Origin: Pigoraptor vietnamica
Taxonomy: Eukaryota; Opisthokonta; Filasterea
Direction: 5' to 3'
DNA length: 15,910 bases
Assembly: GCA_943704525.1 (NCBI GenBank)
Contig: CALSCQ010002927.1
Location: 1 to 15,910, forward strand
Shown: positions 1 through 9,900 of the stretch, piece by piece
How positions within the stretch are numbered: the first letter of the stretch is position 1
Layout: the number at the start of each line of letters is the position of its first letter
Translations under genes and position numbers: made by a program
Notes under the pieces: model-generated
Seen by the model: only the letters and a program-made list of their open reading frames with translations
Database searches by the model: none
What the model was told of the DNA's origin: nothing

Positions 1-112
1 GGGGGGGGGACATGCATGGTTGCGTGCGTCTATGTGTGTGTTCCTCTATGCGCGTGTGTGTCTGCGCATAAGTTTGCATATGTGGGAGTCCTCACGTGTT
101 TGTTTGCCCCAG
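1..112 (+). other. End of a BARD1 intron
   Basis: A run of nine G at the window edge is followed by GT-rich low-complexity sequence and a CCCCAG acceptor at 107-112. The exon that follows starts in phase 0 with the HEAC ankyrin motif. No coding exon is visible here, and the donor lies outside the window. Confidence 0.7.
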
Positions 113-1737
113 CACGAGGCGTGCGCCCACCAGCACCTCGACATCGCGCGCCTCTTTCTCCAAAGCGGCGCGGCGGTTGACGCGGCTGGAATGGGCGGCG
201 CAACGGCCCTTCACGAGGCTGCCAGCGCCGGTTCCGTCGACGTCGTTCGGTTGCTTCTGGAGTTTGGCGCCGATCCGAACGCGAAGAACGAAGCGGGCGC
301 AACACCTTTTGACTTGTCCGCGTCAGATTCTATTACGCAGTTGCTACGGTGTGTGCCGCACGCGAGTCACTTGCCCCATTCTTTTCTGATCGTATGTCTC
401 CCGTGGGTGCTTGCGTGTCCATCTGCACGAGTCTTACTCTCGCTGTCCCCTATTGTTGTAGGGATGCACCCTCACTGTGCAGGCGCACGGCCGCAAGCAT
501 TGCGCCCGCACAGAGGCGAAAGCGCGTCGTCCTGGTGACGACAGGTCTGCAGCCCGCACTGCGCACTGAGCTGGAGGCCATCGCGGAAAGACTCGGTGGC
601 GCCGTCTGCGATGCCGTCGAAGCGGACGTCACAACGCACGTCGTTGCCGTGAGGGACGAAAACGGGCGTGCTGCGCGCACCCTCAAGTATCTCCGGGGCG
701 TCCTTCTTGGCGCGTGGATCGTCGGCGTCGAGTGGGTCCAGAAGGTGCGTCTGTGGGCAATGTCCCGTTGCATGAACACTCAAGTACGTCGTGATCTGTC
801 GCGTCCCCGACGTGTCGAAAGATGTCTAATTCGCTCCCTGTGCGCCCTCTGCAGAGCGGCGAGGCGGGCACGTGGCTTGATGAAGAGCCGTTTGAGATTG
901 CGACAGACACCCTGTGCGAGGGAGCGCCTCGAAAGGGCCGGCTGCGGGCGAGCAAGGGACTGCCGGGCCTGTTTGCTGGCTGCATGGTGAGCAGTGTGCC
1001 TTGACGTGTGCAAACAGTATGGACGCTTTGTCGCGCCCGCATTTCATTGTCGCACGATGCCGCCGCGTCGTGTATGCGCCGTCGTCTACGTCTTGACGTA
1101 CTGCCTTTTTCCTGGCGATGCTCGTGTGCGCCGCCCTATTGCTCACGTGAGCGCGCACAGGTCCATGTCCGCGGGCGCATTGAGTCTGGCAAGCTCTCTA
1201 AGGACGACCTGGTCGGCCTCGTGACACTGGGCGGTGGACAGGTGGGCGCCGATCCTTCACTCGTTCGTTCTTATCCTCTTCCTGCTTTCCTCTTTCAGCT
1301 CTTTCATTGGTCTTCGTTCCTTCGTTTCAGTTCCTTCTCTCGTTCAGCTCCTTCACTCGTCTCGATTTTGCGTCCACTCCCTCGTTCCCCTCTCCTCCCC
1401 TTTGGGATCGCATGGTTCCACTGGTTTTCTTATGTCTATATGGGCAACGTTCACCATGCACCGCTGCCTTACATTCGCAACTCATCAATCGCTGCTGACA
1501 ACACTCACGCAGGTGATGTCGCGCGAGCCCAAGCCGCACATGGAGCTCGACTCCCCTCGCCCTCCGCACGCCGCACCGGACAACGTGTGCGCGCACTACA
1601 TCGTGTACGACCGGCAGACGCCGCAGGTGCATCCGCAGCCGATATCGTCGCCGACGCTGTGCACTGCGACGCCTGCGTGGCTCATGGATTGCATATCGCG
1701 CTTTGAGATCGTTATTCCAAACGACCCGCGCACGTGA
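113..1737 (+). CDS. BARD1: BARD1 homologue, 3' part (ankyrin repeats plus tandem BRCT)
   Basis: This is the C-terminal part of a BARD1-type protein, in animals the RING partner of BRCA1 in the nuclear ubiquitin ligase acting in homologous recombination. Exons are 113-348, 462-744, 855-986, 1161-1241 and 1513-1737 (TGA). The second exon could instead start at 483, which is also in phase. The first exon encodes two ankyrin repeats (HEACAHQHLDIARLFLQ, then TALHEAASAGSVDVVRLLL). The next exons hold BRCT1 (VVLVTTGLQ, THVVAV, GAWIVGVEWVQ), a linker and BRCT2 (LVTLGGGQV, AHYIVYDRQTP, TPAWLMDCISRFEIVIP). Order, spacing and many residues agree with animal BARD1 as I recall it. The usual WxxxC/S core of BRCT2 is present (WLMDC). 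The RING and first ankyrin repeats lie upstream of the window. Other ankyrin-BRCT proteins are conceivable, but the linker (EEPFEI, then RLRASKGLPGLFAGC) is specifically BARD1-like. Confidence 0.88.
1242..1512 (+). other. BARD1 last intron, CT-rich degenerate repeat
   Basis: Intron with donor GTGGGC and acceptor ACGCAG, both in phase 0. Its first half (about 1257-1420) is a degenerate pyrimidine-rich repeat built from TTCnTTCGTTC-like units. At 271 bases it is the longest intron of this gene in the window. Several CAG and TTCAG sites inside could act as alternative acceptors, but the product resumes cleanly at VMSREPKPH only from 1513. Confidence 0.7.
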
Positions 1738-1993
1738 GGGGCGCGTAAAGGCGTACGTGATGGTCCGCACGAATTCGTCAGGGAACCCACCCCAAACGAC
1801 TCGCGTTCGTGAGGGACGAAGGAGCAGGCGTGGTCAAGACATTGAAAACGTTGCGTAAAATATACCGACGCGTCTGTCTCACCCTATTTTTCCTTTCTCT
1901 TCTTAGTTTCACGCGAGAGTCCACAACATCCTCGTTCATACTTTAAGAGCGCGCTCACATGAGTTCACAAGCCGCAAGTGGCGAAGAGTAAGG
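1738..1993. other. Spacer between convergent genes
   Basis: A 256-base stretch between the stop of the BARD1 homologue (plus) and the stop of the 258-residue gene (minus). It must hold both 3' ends. I see no coding potential or canonical AATAAA signal, only a short A/T-rich patch around 1838-1866. Confidence 0.6.
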
Positions 1994-3166
1994 CTATCGC
2001 AGTCGATTTGCGTGCTTGAGTCGCGCCGCCATGTGGGCTTCTGCAAGCACCGCGTTGATTCCCGCATAGACACTTGCGCCTGGCACTGCGAAAGGCTGCG
2101 ACAGAAACAGCGATTAGGCACTGCAAACACAGCCCACACACACACACACACAGTCATACACAGCCACTCATGCACACGTGCACGCACGCACTCAATGATA
2201 CAGCTCATGCTCACACACACGATCACGCACAAACACTTGCCGACACGAGTTCCACGATGTCCCCACACACGTTACCAGCAAAGTGCATGTAGCACACACA
2301 GTCACCTGCAAGCACTGGTCCACCATTCCGTGCGCAAAGCCCGCATGGTGAAACACCCCGCTGTCCACGACTTGCGCCGCATTTTCCCGCGGATGCGTCG
2401 TCCCAAACGGCGACACATGCGCCGCATTGCTTACAGCGTGCTCGTGCTGCTCGGGCGCCGGCGCAAACGGCGCGTGGCCCATAACGCCGCCATACAACGG
2501 CGCGGGGTGGTAACGCGCGATGTCGTCCTGTAACAGCGGCCGGTCGTCTTGCCCGTGCGACGTGTAATCCACGCCGTCCATCGCGTGTGTACCGTCCGAA
2601 AATGCCGCGGCGTCCGCGACCGCACCGGCGACAACACTTTCGCCCACGTGCAGCGGCGGCTCGTTCACTTCTTCTTGCTCTTCTCGCATGAGGCGCTCAT
2701 AGTACATCGCCTCCATCGCACGTCGCCGCGCAGCGAGCTGGTCTCTGAACGAGTCGTGCTCAACACTGACAGCCGCGAGTGCGTGCGCATGCGGGTACGG
2801 CCAAGCAGCTGCGTTCGCCGAAGGCTCGTGCGCTGCGTGCGCGACGCGCCAGTTATTTTCCGGCGACAAATCGTCCGTCATGCGCAGGCGCTTCTCCAAA
2901 CGCCATTCTGCCTCGTGGATGGCGTCGTCTGTCTCGTTCCCGTTGCTCTCGTCATCGCGTACACGCTTTCTGATAACAATGAGGCGTAAAAAGCGCATAT
3001 GAGGCACAACACTCAATCAACGGTAAAGTTGTGCTACACAAACAAACAAAAAAAAAACAAAACACAAAGGCAGGCGTATGTGCCACGACCCATGCACTCC
3101 TTTCGACGACAATGTCACACGTGCAATAACAAGCGGGTCGCTGGTCATAGCTTACCTCCGCGGCAT
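1994..3166 (-). CDS. Unrecognised 258-residue nuclear-looking protein
   Basis: Three exons on the minus strand: 3166-3156, 2969-2306 and 2095-1994 (stop TAG at 1996-1994). The first exon encodes only Met-Pro-Arg and part of an Arg codon; its donor is GTAAGC, and it joins in phase to give MPRRKRVRDDE, a strong basic nuclear localisation signal. Next comes an acidic/basic segment (AEWRLEKRLRM) and a charged helix at about residues 80-106 (FRDQLAARRRAMEAMYYERL, then MREEQEEVNE). A low-complexity His/Ala/Pro-rich middle follows. The short last exon is strikingly protein-like (VPGASVYAGINAVLAEAHMA, then ARLKHANRLR) and predicts a C-terminal amphipathic helix. I do not recognise a family. The basic N-terminus and lack of enzyme motifs suggest a nuclear adaptor or regulator, but that is inference. 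The microexon start is supported by donor, acceptor and phase only. Confidence 0.68.
2131..2260. repeat. CA-rich microsatellite inside an intron
   Basis: A near-perfect (CA)n run at about 2131-2152 is followed by imperfect CA/CACG repeats. It lies in the 210-base second intron (2305-2096, minus) of the unrecognised gene, so the transcript reads TG-rich upstream of its CTGTCGCAG acceptor. Confidence 0.8.
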
Positions 3167-3946
3167 GAGTGGAACAGGGAAGGACCAAAGATCGGTAACA
3201 CCGTTCGCGGGAACGCCGGCCGGCACCAAAAGCGCCAGCATTTCCCGCCCGTTACGTGCGCTAACGTGTTCCCAGCATCACACGGGAGCTTTTAGCAGGA
3301 GATGTCACACGTAAATGTGAATGAGAGCATTCAGATATTAAGTGTGTGAACGGCGATACCGGTGGCAGTGCTCCACTTGGCTTCCGCACCGCGTACGCCC
3401 TCGGTAACACACAAAGCACGAACAGAAGCAAACGCAAGCTACGAAGGGTATCGCGCGAATGTGTGTGCAGACGCAGTGTGCGTTTTGATAACACGACGTG
3501 GAGATCAATCGTTCTTTTAAAGTTCGTCTCTCCGTTGCGCACAGTCTTTTTGAATCGGCTCGGCGCCACAAAATGGCTGACTAACACAGCGAGATCTCGT
3601 TTAGTACTTCTATTGGTTGAAATTATTAGCGAAAAATCGCTTAATTTAATCGGAAATTTCATCCCTCCGAACCTCCATGGCAACGCTCAAAATTTTACGA
3701 TTATCCACTTGCACTTGAGTGTGTGTGTGGTGTCTGTGTGTAGGAGAGAGTGTGGACAAAACAAGCGTCGTAAAGAACAAGCACGAAGACGACGGCGGTT
3801 GCGTGCGTCAAGGGGACGTTATAGCCTGCGTTACGAGGGAACGTAATTGCGGAGATGCACACCCGCTGAGTGACAGTCACCCCACCACTGCGACTGAAGG
3901 CACATCCGCAGTCCCCGCGTTTGCGCGTGGCAATTGACCCGCAGCC
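3167..3946. other. Shared upstream region of two divergent genes
   Basis: A 780-base stretch between the starts of the minus-strand 258-residue gene and the plus-strand SPAG17 homologue. No convincing exon is visible; open frames here lack recognisable protein character. Base composition changes within it: around 3590-3690 it is A/T-rich and contains an inverted CCAAT box (ATTGG at 3612-3616), a small hairpin (AGCGA, AAAA, TCGCT at 3628-3641) and the X-box at 3671-3684. It probably acts as a bidirectional promoter and 5' leader for both genes. Confidence 0.6.
3671..3684. promoter_or_regulatory. Candidate RFX X-box
   Basis: The sequence ACCTCC-AT-GGCAAC fits the X-box consensus RYYNYY-N(1-3)-RRNRAC at every position, with a perfect GGCAAC right half-site and the favoured 2-base spacer. 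It lies 263 bases before the SPAG17 start codon and about 505 bases from the divergent gene's start. RFX factors bind such sites to drive ciliary genes in animals, and SPAG17 is a ciliary gene. The transcription start is not known, so the distance to the promoter is approximate. Confidence 0.55.
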
Positions 3947-6900
3947 ATGAAGAAGGAGAAGAAGTCGAGCTCGCGGCTCGCCATCAACGTCGCCGAGATC
4001 GCTCTCACGACGAAAGATGTGCGTGGTTTGGCACTGCGCTTCCCTGTCTGTGATTTCCGTTTCGTGCGCAGTGGAACTCGACACTCATGGGCCTTGCCAT
4101 TGTACGCCCATTACGGTCGAATAGGACTGGAACGCGTTCATTTTCTTCGCCGAGAGCGACATTGAAGATGAGCCGAGAGAGCTCGAGTCGCTTGTGAATG
4201 CAATCAACACGTGCACGCGGCCCCGCTTTCACTCGATCGGCCGCGACGCCATCATGGCCATGGTACGTGGGTTGGGCCACCTATGTGTGAGCGACATATT
4301 TCTAAGTTATTGGTGTGGTTCGCTCCATGTGGGCATTTGTGCGAGGAAATGCGCGCTGCGTCGTTGTGTTCTTTGATTGCTGTGTGTCTCGCCCACTGCG
4401 AAAGAACGGATGCGACAATAGCCACGCCCCCCCCCCGAGTGCATGCTCTTGCTCTCGCGTCAATGCTTCAAGTTGAAACGCACACTCACACATTCCCCGC
4501 ACATTTTCAATGTGTTGTATAGATCAAGGAGAACAAGGGCTCCGACCTGAGCCAGGCCTGCAAGGCGGCGATGGAGGACGGCGCTGAACTCACGCCGGAC
4601 CTCATGGCGCGTCTGCTGAAGCTCAAGCTCATTCAGCTTAAGAATGAGGCCGTCGAGTCAAGGGCGCCGCCGAAGGTGCGTCTGCTGCGGCCGCATGGGG
4701 AAGGGTGTCTTGTCGCGATGCCATTTCGAACGTGTGGGCGATAGTTTGTCGCTGTAAATGCTGCCGGTTGGCTAGTATGGCCTTTGTTGGTCCTTGTTCC
4801 TGCACTCCATCCCTTGTGTTTTGCCGCCATTGGTGCTGAGTGCGTGTCTGTGTGTGTGTAACAGCCCGAAACGACGACGCCGGGGTTGGAAGGCTCCGTG
4901 GGCGCCGGGGGTTCGACGTTGGACCTTTCGAAGAAGCGAAAAGACAAAGAGGACGAGAAGAAGAAAGAGAAGGACAAGGACAAAAAGGTGTGCGCACTCT
5001 TCGCATTTTTCTGTGTGCGTTCCCAGCCCGTTGTAGCGTGCCCTAGGTGTGACGTTGCGTGATGCTGGAGGAGCATTCTTCTGTGTGCGTTCCCAGCCCG
5101 TTGTAGTAGTATGCACTAGGTGTGACATTTGCGTGATGTTGGAGAAGGTGTGCGCACACGTCGCAGTCTGTTGTAGCACGCCCTGGCTGTGCTGCTCTAT
5201 CTGGTATTGCGCCACCCTTACCCACTAGAGAATGTGCGTATGTGTGTGAATCTGCATGAATCTATTCACGCAAGTGCTCCTCACCGTGCGTGTTTACGCG
5301 CACTCTGCTGTAGTGTGCCCTGGCTGTGCTGCTATGCTACTCTCATCCACGCTGTGAGGCTGGCCAAATGTGAGTATGGGCTCACCGTGCGTGTTTTTAC
5401 GCAGCGTCCTCCCACGGGTGGAGACGACGAGCCCGCGAGCGCCGACAAGGGCGACAAGAAGAAGAAGGCCAAGAAGGGCGCGGCAAAGCTCACCGAGGGC
5501 GTCAAGCTCATCGGTGGGTTCGAAAACCGAGCGCGGTTGCCTGCGTATATGTAGTGTCAGGGACAGCACGTGTGCCCAAATCGTTGCTTGCGCGCACTTG
5601 TGTACGTGCCACGCATGAGTGCATTTAGCGGTCTCTGTGCGTGCGGTCACGACAGCGAGCAGTTGCTTGCGGGCATTTCTGCATGTGCCGTGCGTGCGTT
5701 CACCGCTCTAACCCCCACGTTCGCATGCAGAGGACGAGCCTCGGGACGGCCCCCTCCACTACTACTTTGTGCACGGCGTGTGCTCCGCGGGACTTTTGCG
5801 CGAGTCGGTCGACATTGGCATTCCCATCGACGCCATCGTCCGCCTCAACCACTCGGACGCGGCCCTCTCGGCACTCCAGTTTGAGAGTGGCTCGCCGACG
5901 CCCAACCCCTTCTGGCCCGAATTTGAACAGGCCGTCGCCGCGTCGCCCGTCGAGTCCGGACTTCGGGACATTGTCATTCTTCCCGCGTCCGCGCCCATTC
6001 AGGACCCGTCCGTTCCCGTCGCCAAGCGCGACGGAATGTCTCTGTTTGATGCTGCGTCCGTGGCTGTGTACGGTCTCGTGGACAAGCGCGCGCAGCACCG
6101 CGACTACGTGAACAGCATGGTGTTGCTCGATGTTCCTGACTCGAAGGGTCCCATCGACACGCGGCTCTACCGACGCCTCATCAACCGCGTCCCCGAGAAC
6201 GGCGCTTCGGTGGCATTTGTGCTCGACTGCCTTGTGGAGCAGGTGGCGTACACGCAGGACGAGTGTGGCGGGCAACGCGCGCCCTCCCGCGCCAGCCGCG
6301 CTCAAAGCAGGCCGGGCAGCCGCGCATCGAGCCGAGCCCAAAGTCCCGATGCGGCGATGGACGCCTATGTGGAGGCGCTTGTGGTGGAGGCCGCGAACGA
6401 GTTGCCGGCGCTTCGTGAGCAGTACCCGAGCGAAGAAGGCAGCGGCGGCCTTGCTGTTCTCCGTCACGGCGACGCAGCCAGCGCCCGCCTGGTAGGGTTG
6501 GACGAAGAGACGGCCTTGCTCGTCGAGAGGGCCGAGCGGCGCATGCTCGCGGCGTCGTACGCAGCCGCAGTCGTGAATGGATGGGTGTCGGAATTGGGAC
6601 ACGCGCGGGCTTCGTCGTCGGACCTTGCGCGCGGCGTTCGGCAGCAGGAGTTTGCGCACATTTGTCGCGAGGGACAGGTGGACGACCACGAGGACGGCTT
6701 TGTGCAGTTGGGCGCCGAGGCGCTACTCGCTGGCATTCCCGGGCTTTCGGACGTCGTCGCGCAGGAGGACAGGCGCGTGACGGAGGCCTTTGACGCGTTC
6801 TCGCTGCTGCAGGTCGTCCACGAGGCAACGCTCACGCGACCGTGCGTGGCCACGAGGTGCGTCGCCGTCTGTCCGCTTGCATCGTCTTACATTCAATTAG

Positions 6901-9900
6901 GAATTATGTTCCGCATCATGACGTTGACACGGATGTTGTTACAAGCTCAGTTTCATTTCTCCGTGTGTGCGTGCGTGCGTTTGTCTCACACGTTGTTCCC
7001 CGCATGCGCCTCTCCCTTTCACACTCGCCGCAGGTACGATGACCGCGCCGACCGCCTCTTTGTCGCGCTCCATGGGGGCTTCTGGGAGTCACGTGATCGC
7101 ACGGCCTCCGAGAATGTGCAAGTGGGCGTCAATTGCCCCGTCGGTTTCCGGTGAGCGAGCGGCGACTGCGCTTTGTTTCCCGACGTCCCATACACGTGCG
7201 CGCGCACTTGACTCGGCGTCGCATTACGTATCTCGTCTCGGCGCTGTGCATGCCGAGATATTCTCCTTGTCCTGAGATGTCTGACACGCGCGTTTCTTGC
7301 AACGCGCAGCAACTACCTCAACCACGTACACGGGACGCCCTTCGCCGCCCCTGGTTCGCACGGCTATCTGCTGGGCGACAGCGTGGTGCGCCTGAACCTT
7401 GCGACGACACGCATTTACCCTGCGGACGGCTGTCTCCTTTCCACCATGCGCCAGAGCAGCGCAGACGGCAAGGTGTGCGTGCGAACGTCGGTGTGGGGTC
7501 CCAACGGCCTTGTCCTCTCCACCGCACCGTCTGCGAGTGCCAGGCCGCACAAGCGCGTGGCTACGGCGACGTTTGCAGACGGCGTGTGCTTGGCGGTCGC
7601 AGCGGACGGTGGGCTGTATTTCTGCACGACAGAAGGCGTCGTCGTCGACGTCTCTTCGCGTCCGGACGCGGTTTCGCAGACGCTCACGAACGCCCTTGAA
7701 CTCTCGTCCGCCGCGAACGAGACCGAACGCATCGTGTCGTGCGACGGGTCGGTCGAGCGGCGTTTTTCGGACGGTTCGTCGGAGACGTTCAGTGCCTTTG
7801 GCGCCGTTACGCGCCGGACGTCGGACGGCCTGACGTACGTTACGCACCCTGACGGCACGCAAGAAGAGCACAACGCCGAGGGGGAAATGGTGCAGTCACG
7901 TGCGCTCGGGGTGACGGAGGCGACGGACCCGCACACGGGCGACCGCCTCGTGACACGCGAGGACGGCGTGGCTATGTTTTCATTCGCCGACGGACGCGCT
8001 GTATGCGAATTTGCGGACGGTACTCGCATCACGCGGCTTCCCTCGGGTCACGTGCGCGCGGAGTGTCGCGGGTTTGCCGCTGTTGAATTTGATCCGCCGG
8101 GCGACGAAGAGGAGGAGAACGCGGAGTCGTCGCGCCCGCCTTCGCGCACAGTGCGGGGCGTCGCGTGGGAAGATGGCGGCGTTGAGACTGCGCCACAGGA
8201 GGACCCAGCGCCTGCTCCCGAGGGAGCGGAGCCACCGCAGTCGAACGGTGAAGGGGCAGAGGGCGAGGTGCGAGTGGAAACCAAGTCGCCGTCTCCGCCG
8301 CCTGTCGTCGAAGAGAGGCGGCGCCCCCCGCGTGGACGGACTGTGCGTGCGTGTGACGGGACTGTGGTGACGCTCAGCGCGGACAGGTCAATGTGCGTGA
8401 TGCGCGCGGATGGTTTCGTGCTCACCTACGACGGCGAAGACACCGTTCGGTTTGCGCCGCACGGGACTCCGAACACGGACGCCGCGGCCGGTGCGCTGGC
8501 GGACGACGAGCCGGGCACGTACACGCTGAGCTTCGCCAGTGGGTCCCTGTCGACGCTTGATGCCGCCGGTTTCCGCTTTGAAGTGGACGCGTGCGGCGCG
8601 TGCACGATGCATAAGCCATTCGGGCCTGGCTCGCCCACGAGCGACGGTGGGGGCGTCGCGGACATCGAGGGGTCGTCTACAGCGCTGGTTGTGGCCGGCT
8701 CTGACCCGTTGCTCGGCCTCGTCACCGGGGATGCGAACGCCCCTCGGGTGTTTTGCATTTGTCCAGACGGGAGGGCGATGGAGCTGTTGCGCGACTACGA
8801 CCTTGACGAGTGCATTGCGGCGCTGTCGGGACTTCCGGGCGTCTCTGTCACGTGCGACGGGGGAGAAGAGCACGACGGCCACGACGCAGTGACGATCGTG
8901 CGTCACGTCCCGCCCAGCGGAGCGCCCGGATCGGCCGCCTCGTCGAAGTCGGCGGACGATCCCGCGTATTACTTTGAGCCGCTTGTGGTGCCGCGGGGCC
9001 TGCGCACGTACATGCTGCGTGACTTTGTGCGCTGGGATGGGATGCCATCGCCGCGTGCGATTGCGCTGCGGAGCGTGCGGCGTCGGCCCGGCATGGACGC
9101 AGAGAGGCGGGAGGCCCTTCTAGCGCGCATTTCCCGCCACAAGGCGTGGCGCGCTGAGCAGGAGGAGAAGGCGCAGGCGCTGCTGATTCGTGACGAGCGG
9201 GATGCCGCGGATCGCGCAGAGGCCGATGAAATTTCGCGGCAGATTGAGGAGGATGCGCGTAACAAGCGCGCCGCAGAAGAAGCCGCGCGTGTGGGTTGTC
9301 TGAGCGGAGCCGTGGACGCGCGTGTGCCGACGCCGCCTTCGCAACCAAAGGGCGATAGCACGAAGAAGAACGGGGCGCGTGCGCGGACACTGGGTGGTCG
9401 CACGCAGCCACAGAAGGGTGCTTCGATGCGCGGAAAGGCGCCGTTGGAGAAGTCTGTCCGGACGGAAGTGATGCCGGCCGCCCTTAACCAGCTGTGGATT
9501 GACGGCTCAACCGCGCCTCCGTCGGACGTGCCGGACTTGTTTGCGATGTCAGCGGCGCTCCCACCTCTGAACGGCGAGCTCCCGACGGACGAGCCGCCGT
9601 GCGAGGGTGGGCGTCCGACCACGCCGACGCCCGGCGCTCTGCAGAACAGGACGGCGCTGCCGAAGATACCGTCGATCCCGCCCACTCCGGCCGCCGCTGG
9701 AGAGCCCGTGCCGCCTCCGTTCTCCCGCGGATCGTCGTACCGCGATCAGCGAAAGCAGACGACGACGTTTGCCGAGGGTGTCACTGAGATGCGCCTGTCC
9801 GAAAGCGTCACGGAGGCGCGCTTGTCGGAGAGCCTCGGAAGCAGCGCGCGGTCGCGCCCGCGGAGCATGGATGTCGACGTGACGGGACGACCACGGCAGA

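Noticed and set aside
2131-2260. Possible CRISPR-like or satellite array from regular CA repeats
   Set aside because: Simple dinucleotide microsatellite in an intron; there are no spacers, and the genome is eukaryotic.
3628-3641. AGCGA-AAAA-TCGCT hairpin as a terminator or operator
   Set aside because: A 5-base stem in a eukaryotic promoter region is expected by chance; intrinsic terminators do not apply here.
3261-3846. Overlapping open frames on both strands in the divergent spacer
   Set aside because: No recognisable motif, A/T-rich interruptions and no compatible splice sites linking them to either flanking gene.
4633-5215. Repeated minus-strand peptides (GWERTQKN-like) across SPAG17 introns
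   Set aside because: They come from the 70-base duplications inside the SPAG17 intron read antisense, not from a repeat protein.
5700-6689. Long minus-strand open frame (329 codons) opposite SPAG17
   Set aside because: It lies antisense to a strongly conserved SPAG17 exon; GC-rich third positions create such shadow frames, and its product is Arg/His/Val-rich without domains.
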